In this document: piece after piece, positions 27,356 to 39,490 of the stretch | How the letters are laid out: the number at the start of each line of letters is the position of its first letter | Position numbering within the stretch: the stretch's first letter is position 1 | Assembly: GCA_001466705.2 (NCBI GenBank) | Contig: LATX02000187.1 | Location: 186,001-250,000 of the forward strand | Reading direction: 5' to 3' | Source: Moniliophthora roreri | Lineage: Eukaryota; Basidiomycota; Agaricomycetes; Agaricales; Marasmiaceae | DNA length: 64,000 bases | Translations under genes and position numbers: made by a program | The notes under the pieces: generated by a model | The model's input: the letters and a program-made list of their open reading frames with translations, nothing else | What the model was told of the DNA's origin: nothing | Database searches by the model: none

Positions 27356-29778
27356 TCAGTGCCAAAACATTATTATGTGCAATTGACGAATCTGCTCAAT
27401 GAGAGGTAGAGTTTGAGATTTGTATTCCGGTGGACTTGACTACAACAGAGAACTGTAAGTAAGACCTGAGGCATATCAAGTGTTGGAGTTACCTGGAGCC
27501 ATTCCAGTACTCTATCTCGATCTAATCTGGATTTAATTTCAGCAAGAAGTGGAGGGAGAAGATTGAGAAGTTCTGGACAGGGATCACAGAGCTCCAAGAC
27601 CTTGGAAAGAGCCGAGGGTGAATACCAACTGTTGGCATTACGCATCGCAAATCCGACCCGTTTTACTATGGCAACCGAGAGCTGAATGTGGTATATGTTC
27701 CTGAAAGTCGACTCCGAGCATCGTAGGAATGAAAGGGATGTAGCCTTCTTTGCCCGAGTGCAAGAGCAATCGTTTCCAATCGAGACTACTTTCCCACTGA
27801 GCTGGGGGAGAACAGGCATACCATTACCAGTAATGATGGAACGACATAAACGATCAATAACGTGATTTAGCCTCTCGCCGGATACTGGCCAATCTGCTTG
27901 AAAAAGAAAGCCTGATTTGCAGTCCGAGAGACCTTGCGTAATGTCAGCATATCGATCGGAAGGATTTGCCTGTTACAAGTGTAAGTGTGCCAAGATCGTT
28001 GCTTTGCGGAACTTGAACAACCCACCCGTGAGCGCTGCAATGTGATCCCAGCTTGGCGAAGGAAGGTCTCAGTCGTGTCAGCCATCCGATATAGACCTCC
28101 ATCACAAAAAAAACCCGTAAAGTAGGATCCAAGCAATTTCATGAAATTGGAGTTTTGGCGGACAGCGGCACGAAGGGCATCCAGCACATCATCATTCAAG
28201 TTGCTCTCTGAGCAATGGTATCCCCAGTTCTCCCATGCATGGTTCAACATATTAGATCTGTGTTGATATCAAGTAAATGGATGGTATTCATGCCATATAG
28301 AGTGAAAGCTTACTGTTCCCAGGGTATTACTTCTCTATTCCTGTCAGATACTTGGGACGAGCGATCGATGACACGAAGATACCGGTATGCGAGAAACCCA
28401 TGGAGATCCTCATCATTCCCCACATAAAAGTAGCCAGACCGGCTCGAATCACGGAGAAAATCGCCGAAGGATGCGTGAAGTATACGGATCTCGTCGTAGG
28501 GGCCTCCTATTTTGAGAACTGAGTGCATTCCACACAATATTGAGAGAACATCGCCTTCGTGGAGGAATAGTAGATCTTCAATTGAGCGTGGCGTTTGTTT
28601 GTATGATAGGAACACGTCGGGTAATGCGGCTGCCAAAAGAGCTTGCATAACATCCCGCACTTTTGAGTGCCGAGGACTTGATGAAAGGATCTGATGGTAA
28701 AGTACATCCAGATCGTGGAAAGGCGAGCCCGACTCCAGATTCAGGTCAATGTCGGGGTGAAGTATATGCTCCAGCTGCTCGCATGGGTTGAAATTCTCAT
28801 TATTCACAAATTTGATAACGGTTTTGGCATAAATGAATTGCCCGGATGCCTTCTGTGCAAGTTCATAAACAACGCCTGGAGCAGGCCATGGAAATGGAAA
28901 TGGGATATGGTGATAATGGGGACTGATGCGTATCCGCTCAAACTCACTCGAGAGAAAGATTTTGATATCCCGAAACGAACTGAAGCTGTCGTCAAGAGCG
29001 ACACGACGTAGATATGCACGAAATCTGTCAGTATTGAAAGCATCCCGAATGGCAGGTTCGGGCCTGCTGCATACGAGAATCCGAAAGGGCATATCCTCCG
29101 GCAGGGCCTTTGCAAGGATATAGAGGACACGCTGTTGTGTCTGACCCTTATCGCACTCATCTAACCCATCGACAATGAGTGAACCCGGGCGACAGCGTGG
29201 TCTAGGGAGGAATCTACAAGGCTCCAGGATCAGCTTTTCGAACTGATCTTCAAGAGAAGCCTGCAGAATACGGGGATTTGCTCTGATCGCTTGTTCAATG
29301 TACTCGCGCAGCTCCGGGATGGAGTGTGCGAGATTGTGTGCGAGTGAGAGGAAAATGTATTTGGGATTATTTCGCTTTGGGTCTCCTCGCCAGAAGAAGA
29401 AACTGGCTGCAAGCCTATTGTGCTTGTGAGTTTTCTCTGCTATGGTTTGTGCTATCGCAGATTTGCCTGCGCCTGCTGGACCGAATAGCCACATGATGGA
29501 ATGCGAGGAGTCGCCACGAATCCAGTCACGGAGCAACTTCAAAACATCTCGACGGGTTTCTGGGTGACATTGGGGTGGAGGATAACGAGTTTCCGAGTTA
29601 TATCCCGCACCCACGTCATAGACGAGCTGCCATAAAAGCTGAAGAGCTGAGTACTAGGTTAGCTGGAGCCTCAGTCTATCAGAGATGACTTACGCTCAGC
29701 CGAGTAGTTTATCTGATCTCTCCCAACATTGTTGAAATGACCGCCGTTGATGTTTACTCTGCGAGCATTGGTGAACAT
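27356..29778 (-). CDS. NACHT NTPase, NLR-type STAND protein (copy 1)
   Basis: Exon 1 (29778-29694) encodes the N-terminal motif NARRVNINGGHFNNVGRDQ. A phase-1 intron leads to exon 2 at 29646. The NACHT domain shows CHPETRRDVLKLL, the P-loop GPAGAGKSAIAQT, ASFFFWRGD, Walker B LIVDGLDECD and sensor RILVCSRPEP. The winged-helix-like part includes RILHASFGDFLRD. The C-terminus has an SESNLNDDVLDALR block and SIGNDCSCTRA, then YHIQLS and LLPPLLAEIKS, and ends HIIMFWH before TGA at 27356-27358. I see no WD, ankyrin or TPR repeats. Fungal NACHT proteins of this kind are thought to act in non-self recognition, oligomerising on ligand binding and passing the signal through the N-terminus. It is most like copy 4 at 63.4 kb (shared CHP, FFFWRGD and SIPELRE blocks). 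Confidence 0.85.
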
Positions 29779-30252
29779 CGACAGTATATTGTGCTCCGGT
29801 GCGAAGATGCAACGAAGTTTGCTCTGAAGAGAATGAGGGTAGATGGAGGTCGAGGGTTAAGGGTGTTAAACACGTAAACATGTTGCTGCAAACTCACATT
29901 CAGCCTGGCTGATAAGATTTGATAGATTCCAAAATTTAACTTGCCAATAATGGAATGAGTACCAGCTTCTTCGTACTTGCGCTAAGTGTCAGGCTTAGTG
30001 TTCCTCTATGAGCCTGAAAGCGATCACCATGTTTACCAGTCGCCATCTAGTTGTACTTTCAAAATCTGGCCTCCGAATCAATGAGGATGGGCGGACAGTA
30101 GAACACAGAAAGGAGTCGAGCATATCGTGGTCAAAATCCCATTGACAAAGACACGCGCCGGCAACAGTTTCCGCGGCGTAGCCTGGCACGAGCCTGGCGA
30201 TAATCTATCCACGGCATGCCCAGCGCTCACACATCAGGCATTGGAGCAACGT
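29779..30252. other. NLR copy 1 upstream region
   Basis: No gene recognised. The first 60-70 bp upstream of the NLR start resemble the DNA upstream of NLR copy 4 at 63.35-63.40 kb, so the duplication included promoter or leader sequence. Confidence 0.4.
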
Positions 30253-32053
30253 CCGCCAATGATGAATAACACCTGTCTTCTCTGAAATGCAAGCCACGAA
30301 CCTAAAATGAGACAAGCGATACGAAGAAAACGCGCGAACAATCCAGAAAATATGTAATCCTTGAAGCTGACGTTCACGTACAAATCCATTGTCATGGTAG
30401 TAATGTAAATATACAAGCGTGCTTGCCCTTTATGCCTCCAAAACTTGATAGACCTAAACAGTGCAACACGTTAGCGTTCATAAGAGCTCAAAGGGTTCAC
30501 GACATACCTTCACAACCCCGCTCTTCAAATCCTCCAATCTATAGATCACTGACTCGACCGTCTGCTGCCTCGCATGTTGACCTGCCTGGAATACCTTTGC
30601 CTTGAACTTCTTGGGCTCAAACTCGCTAACCACGTCCACGACCGGCTCTTCCCCAACGCCCACCGTCTGACTATACGTCTGGATACCCTTGTGACCCTTC
30701 ATCTTGGCATCCTTCAACCACATCACATTACCCGGCGGAATGTCACTCGCTCGTTTCTGCATGGAGCTACCGGATTGCATGTATAGCAAGTAGTCATATG
30801 CATCAGGTATGACACTCGATGCATTCGGTACCTCCTTCAACGCCGCTTGTACGAATCCATGATACGTCCCATCACCGATAAAAGCACGTTTAGATTTCTC
30901 GTGTAGTTGAGTAGCGACTTCGCAGATTTGAGCACCGACGCGGCCCCAGATGGCCATAAGTTCATCTGGATTCAGGGACTGTGGGATTGGCGTTGGCTTT
31001 GATTCTTCCACAGCTGAAGAAGGACCAAGGTCATCGTAAGAAAGCGACAGGTCAGCTTGAGTGTTGCTAAACTCGAGCATCTCCCATGATACGATCTCGT
31101 TCATCGAAGCACAGGCAGGTGGTGGAGGTACACCTTTAGTTGGCGCTGCACGACGACGACGACGAGGCGGTGGCAGATCTTCGGTGCTCTCCGGTTCATC
31201 CACCATAACATACTCCGACATGGGCTAATACGAAGATGAAACTGGCGTTCTTTCGGCAGACACCTTTCGCGGTACTGTCTGCTGGTACACTTGGTCTTCT
31301 TCCAAGAGGCGGTGGTGGAGATTGTGTTGATGTTGTTGCACAGAGGCACGTCTACCTTCATGTGTAGGTATCGGTGGAGGTGCTTCATCCTCCTGAGCAT
31401 CCGAATACCCAACTTCTTCCATCTCACTCTCCTCGGCCTCTACTTTGACACTATCGTCCGACGTACCCTGACCTCCACCGTAATCGGACTCGGGTTCTTG
31501 TGGCGGTGGCCGAAGGGATGGTGCAGCACGAGTCGGTGGAGGTGGATGTGCGATCCTGCTTGGTCTGGAAGACGTTGGCAGAGGCGAAGGCGACGATGGA
31601 GTGTCTGCATCGTCGAGATCTCGCGTCGCAGGCGATGGTAGCAGTACGATCCTACTAGGCCTAGAAGACGTCGACAAAAGTGGAGGTGACTCTGGTTCCT
31701 GCATGTCCTCTTCGTCCTCCTCTTCCTGCGGTGGTGGTACAGCTCGACCTGGCCTCGTAGACGTCGGTAAAGGAGGCGGTGATGACGGAAGTGTAGGCTT
31801 CACATCTTCTTCATCTACCACAGCAGGTCTGCTCGGTATTGGGGGCTCATCATCATCGGCAACTTTCCTCAACGAAAACCTCCTCGCAGGTCGAGATACC
31901 ACTTCTTCCTCAACCTCATCTTCAGGTGTATCGGGCATGACCTTTGACGGCGGCGGGATCGATTGACGTCGAGGTGGTGGTGGGGGCTGTGGTACGTCTT
32001 TTTGTTCTTCACCGTCTTGATTTTGCGATAAAACATGTGCTGGTGGTGGAGCC
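30253..32053. repeat. Truncated copy of the Bbc1-like gene 3' half
   Basis: Matches 21504-24462 in direct orientation. Similarity starts in the 3' flank and ends abruptly near 32053 after the GATAAAACA-TGTGCTGGTGG stretch. Inside, position about 31550 joins the equivalents of about 22825 and 23961, a deletion of about 1.13 kb between two GGTGGAGG-rich proline-codon tracts. Confidence 0.85.
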
Positions 32054-32488
32054 CTATGAGCAGCATTTTCGAGCCTTGTCATGATTGAGTTGGCTTATAA
32101 AAGCGTGAGTTGGAGAGGCAGCACAATTGACAAGAGGACGCCTTACTGCTCTCGACCCGATTCTCGACCGCAGATTCATCATTAGCCGTTCTGATCACTG
32201 AGGTCCCTGTCGGCTTCGAGGGCGTCTTGCCTTCGATCCGTCTCATATTCATCCACGAGCCTGAAAGCAAACGCTACTCAGCAGTACTGCATCATCAAAT
32301 AACGAGGTGCTTACGTTCCAGGCATTCCAGACTGTTTCGATGAACTCGTTTGGGCCATGCAGCTGTTCGGCCTCAAAGGGGGTCATACAAGACTTGCACA
32401 GTCTAGTATTCGAGTTTTTCTGTTGAAGGGGCACCGAAAGCCTGATTCTCCGCGTGCTCGTGCCTGTTACGTTGTAGGAATTGAACAC
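30430..32488 (-). pseudogene. Chimeric, stop-containing copy of the Bbc1-like C-terminal half
   Basis: On the minus strand, unrelated exons upstream (about 32488-32146: LCKSCMTPFEAEQLHGPNEF, then WMNMRRIEGKTPSKPTG) splice in frame (GTAAGG...AAG at about 32145/32083) into the duplicated proline-rich region (RLENAAHRAPPPAHVLSQ). The copied C-terminal module runs to TAA at 30430-30432 (VYQVLEA). An in-frame TAG at about 31225-31227 replaces the CAG of the original after TPVSSSY, and a local frame slip precedes it. Downstream of the stop the module is open for 247 codons from an ATG at 31221 and nearly all motif residues are kept. The short downstream ORF could still be expressed. No function is claimed for the upstream exons. 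Confidence 0.65.
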
Positions 32489-33489
32489 GAGCGAGAGGAA
32501 TCAGGAAGGCGAACCAATAGGTTTCTGCGACAAGCTTCTCAGCAGCACATGCACACGACTTCCTTTCCATCGCCATCCAACTCGAAGACCGGCAATATCA
32601 TCTCCAAAGGTTTCAGGTCTATATCGAACAGTTGCCCACGGATCGACCTGAACGTTTGGACCACCACATCCACATCCAATTTCCAGAGTGTTTCAGGCTC
32701 TCATAGAAGCAAATGGGGGGAGTAAGTTATGCAAAGACACGGTGCGAGGTAGAAGGGTTCCAAGAGAAGAGGTTGGCCTGGAACCACCGAGTTTGCGTTG
32801 TGGAACTGACGGAATGATAAGATGTATTGTCGTTATTCAGTCTGATAACTCTATAAAGAAAGAGCTCAGACGTGTGTTGAACGGTGAGAGATTTAGCCAA
32901 GGCAAAAGGATATATCTTCGCAGTAGACGCAACAGATTTTCTGCCCCTAACAGTGTAAACACTCTAGCAAAACGCGATAAAGTTGGGATTGCTGAAGTAG
33001 CGAGACTATTTCCACAAGGTCGAGGATAAGGACGACGGAAATGACAGAGACATAGGGAGTAGGTCTTGCTTCATGGAGAGACTGAAAATTACATTGTGAG
33101 CAAGGCTGAGCTGAGCCGAGGGAACTGGGTCTAAATTTGCGCGAACGGGAGGGAGCTCGAGGTAATACCAGGGTAACACTAGGGTAAAAATCGTAAAACC
33201 CAGATTCTGAGCTTCTAGTTGGTTAGAGACATTGAAGGTCGGTGTCATGGTGGTCATGGAGAGAAAAGAGACGCGACGAAAACCTCAGCCAGTCGACGCG
33301 GCAGGCAACTTGGACATCAACTTCGCCGACGCAATTGAACTTGAAGAGGTATGTCTACTTTTTGGCCCCTAGACCATGTTTCACTTCTCAAAAGCCATAA
33401 AGTGCCGCCTTTATTCCCTTGAAAAATGACTCAGACATTGAATATATTCACGGGGACTTGCACGTAAACGACCACTACCAGAACACCAA
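32489..33489. other. Region with an orphan first-exon-like ORF
   Basis: No complete gene recognised. At 33246-33350 (+) an ATG opens a 35-codon ORF beginning MVVMERKETRRKPQP and ending at a good GTATGT donor. It could be the first exon of a lost gene, since no continuation was found. Confidence 0.3.
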
Positions 33490-34680
33490 ATCGTCTTCAC
33501 TCTCCCCGTCATCCTCGCAGCTTGTCCGACCCTCAGCTGTCTGCTACAGGCTGTCTCGGCGTCTATGACCACACAGAAACATCACCGAACCGTTGTTACG
33601 GCCTCTCTGTGATGTCTCGTGCAACAATTCGAGTTCACGACCTTCTTCGACCGTGGATTCTCCAACGGCTCAGACTTTTCAAAGGAGGAAGTCACGTTCA
33701 ACGTAGTTCATCGGGGCCAGTATATATCCGTCTTACCCAGACTTTGAACGCCGAGGTCGTGCCCGCCAATCCCCAGCCAGGAGGAATCAAACGACGGAAT
33801 GAGCTGGACGAGGTGCGTTAACAAACTCTAATGTCTAATTTATCGATTAATCTCCTTCTCAGTTTCGATATATATATAATTCGCGTCGACATTCACCGAA
33901 TCAGGAGCCGGATTCTCAGAATCAAGGAGGTATTTACCTACAAAGGAGAACCTAGACCACTGGCTGCGGTACTTGAAATCTATCATGAAACCTCTATTTT
34001 CATGCTATCTACCATCAAATTCGTGGTGGAGGTCTCATTCGACGTCGTTTACACCTACTCCGACGGCTTGCGCCGATCATCTTTCTTCTCGTGCGTTGAA
34101 AGATGAAGTGGTGGTTCTTGAAGGCGGGCTAATGAGGTGAGGATTCTCACCGACACGACAATACGTGATATTGACATGTTTGGGATTGCAGATTTATACT
34201 AATCCAGAGATAGCACGTAACTCTGCGACTCGGCTCGCATGGTCTCCTAACAATTTGATACTGTCAGAAGCGTGGTGTTGACAAGGTTCTGGCAAGGTGT
34301 CAGAAATCGAACTAGGGCCGTTCATTCAGGATCGATACGTCTATATTCCAACTCGAGGCGTACAAGCTCAATTCATACCAGACAAACGACACGATACACC
34401 CCTTTGTATATCCTTTCCCGTGTTACTCCATGTCCACGACAATTACATGGATTCTGCATATTGCGCGCACTTTTGGTCATTTGATGAGGCTGGCCTTTCC
34501 GAAATCAACCACGACTTTGACGGTTTCGAAAGGGAACTGATGCGTATATTCAAACTACGTACGTGGCCTGCGGATGTTCATGAAGCTCTTAGGAAAGGGC
34601 CGGTAGCTCAAAGTTTTGATCTTCCACGGTGAAGTTTGTGGTGGAAATTGGCCATGAGTCTGAGCGGATGAAGAGCCCGA
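33490..34680 (+). pseudogene. Decayed copy of the NLR-partner family
   Basis: Homologous along its length to the intact gene at 60175-62123, but inverted relative to it. The N-terminal motif appears as NGSDFSKEEVTFNVVHRGQ (about 33.65-33.71 kb), followed by degraded ERNELDEV-like and RGDIH-like pieces. Later parts read WLRYLKSIMKPLFSCYLPS, LKDEVVVLEGGL and then AHFWSFDEAGLSEINHDFDG and LRTWPADVHEALRK. Frameshifts separate most blocks, the central LFGINRS region is missing, and the C-terminal end is shifted by one base just after ALRK. Homology continues past the stop into flanking DNA, so it arose by segmental duplication. It is convergent with NLR copy 2. Confidence 0.8.
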
Positions 34681-35044
34681 AGAGCCGTATTGGGGGTATG
34701 TTATCGCTGTTGCTTATTGGACAGGCCTCGCAACTGACAATCCTCTTCTGATAGAATCGTTCAGGGCAGCGAGTACCCAGCTGGAAATTAGCAGATTTGC
34801 TTTTTAGTGACGTCGAATTGAGCGCTTTCTCGATCCGCCAGGTGGAATACTCTGGGCTATCTGGTAGGCATAAGTCGTTCGCTGCCCAGTAGTACACATC
34901 CGGGCAGCTTTCGCGGATACGTCGCACCATCGCCATTCCTAAAGTGATTCTTTGGGTCAATGTAACAACCTGGAGTACCAATAACCATGGTCCAGCCATC
35001 TTGTTGAGCCCAGGTCGTGTATGTATTACCCTACTGTTGTGCAA
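34660..35044 (-). other. ORF conserved in the flank of two partner-gene copies
   Basis: A minus-strand ORF reads through PEYSTWRIEKALNSTSLKSK and FQLGTRCPERFYQKR. The equivalent DNA at about 60.08-60.23 kb (+) reads KALNSSPLKCECTNLQLCTR with several extra cysteines, on the strand opposite the partner gene. Conservation may simply reflect the shared duplication, because the region overlaps the partner 3' end. A small separate gene is possible, but there is no recognised domain. Confidence 0.25.
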
Positions 35045-35250
35045 TATTACACATCTACCGTACCCTAATTTACCCCTAGTGCATGGAGCGCCGGTGCAGT
35101 CGACTCCATAAGGGAGAAGACGGTCGCAACAAGCACAACAAAGGCGCCAGAGTTGTTCAAGTTGGAACCCTCTGATTCTGTGAAGTCACTAAACGACTGT
35201 GAAAGGAGAATGGCCACCGGTGAAATTGGTAGACGTTCGGGATGCATACC

Positions 35251-37884
35251 TCATGACTCCTTACGACGCTTGGTGGATCGGTCTTCGCTTTCAAGTTCTG
35301 TCCCGCTCCCGCCGGCAATCCTCTTGCGTCCAATCCACGAAGCTCTTCGAATCTGCTCAATGAGAGGAGCGGTTTGGGGCGTGTATTCTGACGGAAAAGA
35401 CTACAGAACCGTGCTATCATCAGTATACACAAGTCTTAATGGCGTAACTGAACGTTGCATTCACCTGTAACCATTTTAACACATCTTCTTGATCCATCTT
35501 GGACTCGATCTTGGCAAGAAGTGGAGGGACGAGATCCAGTAATTCGGATGAGGGGCCACAAAAATCCAAGAGTTTATGGAGCTGACAATATGGTGCATCT
35601 GTCGACTTTGCGGGAGAACGAGTGAGACGGCCGGTCTGCAACTGTGGCTGCCACTCGCTGACATTGCGCATTGCAATCCTGGTCAGATTTCTGACGGAAG
35701 CCGACAGCTGAATGTGATATACATCCACGTTAGAAGTAGACTCGACACATGGTAGGGACAAACGCGATGAGGCCTCTCTCGCCCGTGTGCAAGCACAATC
35801 ATTTCCGATTGAAATGACTCTGAGTTGTTCCGACTGGCAAGAGAAATCGAGGTATGTCCCCGCAAGCATTCTCAGCCGATCATCAAGCTCCATCCAGTAT
35901 GTCCAAGTACCACCAACGAGGAGAAAACCTAAAGCTGTAGCGACAGCATCTAGGATTTTGGATAGTGCCACATCGGAAGTGTCCGGCAGTGATACCGCAA
36001 CCCTAAAGCCTCTTCTGTAATCGGAGAGCCGACAGACAATGTCGCCACATTCGAGATTTGTCTGTCATGAGCGAAAATTTGTTTGTTTTAAAGCTTTAGA
36101 ATATAACTGTACTAATGAATATACATACCCGTAAGCACTGTATTACCAATTCTGCCTCCCGAAAGAAATGCTGAATTCCCAGTTTGTCGGACTTTGTTTG
36201 AAGATAGCTTGTCAAATGAGATTCGAGGTTAATCTTAAAATCGATTTTCCGAAGAGTATTCACGACTTTTTCGTTAAGATTGCTTTTCGAACAATGGTAT
36301 CCCCAATAGCTCCACGCCGTGCGCAGAACGGTCCCACTAAATACTCAACGTCAGTGTGATCCTATTCCATGTGAGAGGCAAACTTACTGGTCGAAGCGTA
36401 ACTGATCTTGATTGCCCTCACAAAGTTGAGAATAATGATTAATGGCGCGCAGGAGCTGACATGCAAGATAGCCATGCTGATCCTGTTCAGTCCCAACAAA
36501 AAAGTCTCCGGATCGTGCTGCATCGTGGAGGAAATCGTAAAAGGACGGGTGGAGAATACGAATTTCTCCATCGGTCCCTCCTATACTGAGGATCGAGTGC
36601 ATTCCATGGAACGTCGGGAGTACGCTCCCTTCACGTAACAACAGCAATGCTTCAATATACCGTGGTGAAGGAGGAAAGTAATGCCGGTCATGGTCAGTGT
36701 GTATCCTCGAGATTGATAAAAGGGCCCGAAGAACATCTCGAACTTCTGAACGCCGAGCATTAGTTGTGAGGATCTGATGATAAATATTATCAAGCTCATG
36801 GAATGGCGAGTGCGAGTCTTGATAAGAATGAGATCTGGCATGGAGGACAAACTCCAGCTGTTCGCACGGATGGCAGTATTCGTTTTCAACAAACTTGACA
36901 ATCGCCGCAGCGTAGAGGAATTGGCCCGACGCCTTCTTCACCAGTTCATCGATTATGCCACATGCAGGCCATGAAGAGGTAAACTGGATGTGGGCGTTGC
37001 GGGGAAGTGTGCGGATTCGTTCAAACTCGTGGGTAAGGAAGATTTTGATATCGTGATCGATTTGAAATATTTCGGAGTTGAGAGCGACACGACGCGAAAA
37101 TGGGCGAAGAGTTTGGGTATTGAAGACTTCCTGGATGAGCGGCTCCGGCCTGCTGCATATAAGCAAACGGAAAGGGAAGGCATTTGGCAAAGCTTTTGCC
37201 AGGATGGAGAGCACGCGATGTCGCTGTCCCTTCTCGATGCACTCGTCTAAACCATCTATAACTATAACCCATCCGCAAACACTCGATGGCTCCAGGGATC
37301 GACAAGGCTCGACAATGAGCCGTTGGAACTGCTCCTCGAGCGAAGTCTGCAAAACATCGGGGTCCTTCCGGATAACATCCAAGATGGGTTCTCGAAGATC
37401 TGGAATGGAAACCACAAGCCCGTAAGCAATGGTCAGGAATAAAGACGCCCCAGTGTTTCGTGTTCCATCTCTTCGTGAAAAGAAGAAGCTGGAAGCCAGG
37501 CGGTTTTGGCTCTGCCATTGCTCTGCAAGTGTTTGGGCAATTGCTGATTTGCCTGCACCCGCGGGGCCGTATAACCATAATATGTGATCCTCCGACGAGG
37601 ATCTACGACTCCAATTATGAAGGATGTCCAAGACGTCTCGACGAGTATCTGGATGACATTTGGGCGGAGGAGAGCGCTTCTCTGCATTATGACCTGCACC
37701 CACGCCATAGATGGCCTGCGACAGGTAATAAAGAGCCGCTAAAGAGAAAAGGGAGTTGAAAGGCGATGTTACTGCTCAGAAAGACCATTGACGCACGATC
37801 AGCCGGCTGTTTCTGCCCTCCGGATTCTACATTTGTGAAGACTCCGCCGAAAATGTGAAAAGCTTGAGAATTATTGAACGACAT
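35251..37884 (-). CDS. NACHT NTPase, NLR-type STAND protein (copy 2)
   Basis: Exon 1 (37884-37797) carries the motif NNSQAFHIFGGVFTNVESG and splices in phase 1 at a GTGCGT donor, giving the same Pro codon at the junction as the other copies. The NACHT domain has CHPDTRRDVLDIL, P-loop GPAGAGKSAIAQT, ASSFFFSRRD, Walker B VIVIDGLDEC, RLLICSRPEP and RILHPSFYDFLHD. The C-terminal module has VISIGNDCACTRA, VDVYHIQLS and DLVPPLLAKIESK. The last exon, joined in frame at about 35393, adds PLIEQIRRASWIGRKR and a basic tail ending STKRRKES, stop at 35251-35253. The basic tail, absent from copy 1, could be a nuclear signal or membrane contact; this is only a suggestion. No repeat-type sensor domain is visible. 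It faces the decayed partner copy at 33.5-34.7 kb. Confidence 0.85.
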
Positions 37885-39490
37885 AAAAAGGTGGGGCGTG
37901 TAGGAGCCTCGGAGGACTATCGATCATGTCCAGTGCCCGATGTCGACAAGGTTGGCGTCAAAGTTTACGGATAGATAGCAGAATATATGTCTGGGTAGTC
38001 TTATTGCTACGAGGAGGGAGATGGTCAGCTTGGAGGTTGGAGCTCAGATATACCAACACGTTTGTCCGTTTGATATATGAATGAACGTACTCTCAGCTGA
38101 TAATGAATTACGATAGATCTGTCCTCGAGCCCCTGTTGCGAATGGGGAATGTGATTGGCTATGTAGGCACGCTTCTCTGTCAGATGAACTGAATAAACTG
38201 GCCAATGCCTGGGTCATGAGATGCTACACGGCCCTAAAATTCGAACCCCAATCAGTGTCCATCTTCCAATAGCGCCGTCTCAGGATGGGCGCAGAGCTGG
38301 GGATATTTGTAGCATGCTTCTATAAGGCTCGTGAGAGATGAATGACACGGGGACCAGTGCAGACTGCATGTTGATGGATACATAATTAAGCCGAATGATT
38401 GCATAGTCCAACCAGATCCGTAGATACAAACATGGTAGCTGACACAAGTAAGCATCGCATAGACAACAAGCCCTGCAAAACGCACCGTAAGCCCATGTAA
38501 TAAAGGGGGTTCGTGATAGAAGGTGATATATGAATATAGAGGTGAGATTCTGGCATGGGCTGTACGAGTGTGAAAAATGGCAAACTTGGGGTTTTTCAGT
38601 TCAAGAAGTTGTAATCGATAGCGGCTACGCAATTCCACGCCTCGGGGCCAATACATTCTGAGGCGGTGAAGTCGAGGAGCTGTTGACGCTTGCGTCTATA
38701 TGCAGTTATGAGCGCTTCGCTCTCGCATGCAAGACACCTGATACGTGTCCGGAACAACCGGTGTATACTGCCATGATGCCATCTACCAGTGCGCACAGTT
38801 CACCAATAGCACGGAAGCGAGCAGGGACGCAGGAGAGTAGAGTTGCGACCCAAACTGGGGTCGTCTATATTTGGTCTGCAATGTTTGCCAATAGCAATTC
38901 GTCAGGGCCTCCGGGTCTTGGCATCGAAAATCGCGCGGTGTGGTATCCAGTCGGACAGTGGTAGAATATCATCGAAAGCGGAAAATCAATTATGTGGATA
39001 AAATAGTGTTGCATCTAGCTGGACTGTGTATATGCAGAAGTGCTCATTTTCTGTGCAAACGGTCAGTTTAGATATCCCTCCCGAGGGCGAAGACATACGC
39101 ACGACAGTAACATGTATCCCACTTACATGCTCTCTACCTCTAACAGTCTCCAGATAATATAATCCCAGTCTACTTTTTCGTCTTTTTGCTCTCCACAAAC
39201 AGGACGCGTCGCTTCACTGCAGTACAGTTTTTTTCCATTCAGCACCAGGGGAAAAATCAGTCCGAAGAGTGACACAACGCACCCTTAGGGTCGTACTTGA
39301 CCGCACTCAGTGGTAATCCTTGCCGTACTCTCTGCGTCGTGTAGAAGAATCCTGTCCGAGCCGTCGATATTAGACGTACGATTATTGTTCTGGCCGAGGT
39401 TGAATCCGAAGAAGGGAGATTTGAGATAATTTTAACCAGTCAGAAGAGTAAAAAACGAAGTTGAATGGACCTCTCACCTTGCTTTGGCCT
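37885..39490. other. Upstream of NLR copy 2; no gene established
   Basis: 1.6 kb with unrecognised ORFs on both strands. A minus-strand piece at 38596-38796 ends LLDFTASECIGPEAWNCVAA and could be a fragment of a real protein, but neither a start nor a family could be assigned. Confidence 0.35.

Noticed and set aside
33420..33520. Peptide containing HGDLHVND as a kinase-like catalytic motif
   Set aside because: It sits in a short frame upstream of the decayed partner gene, lacks following kinase motifs and does not match the partner reading frame.
37021..37578. 185-codon minus-strand ORF inside NLR copy 2
   Set aside because: It is an alternative-frame shadow of the NACHT domain exon.
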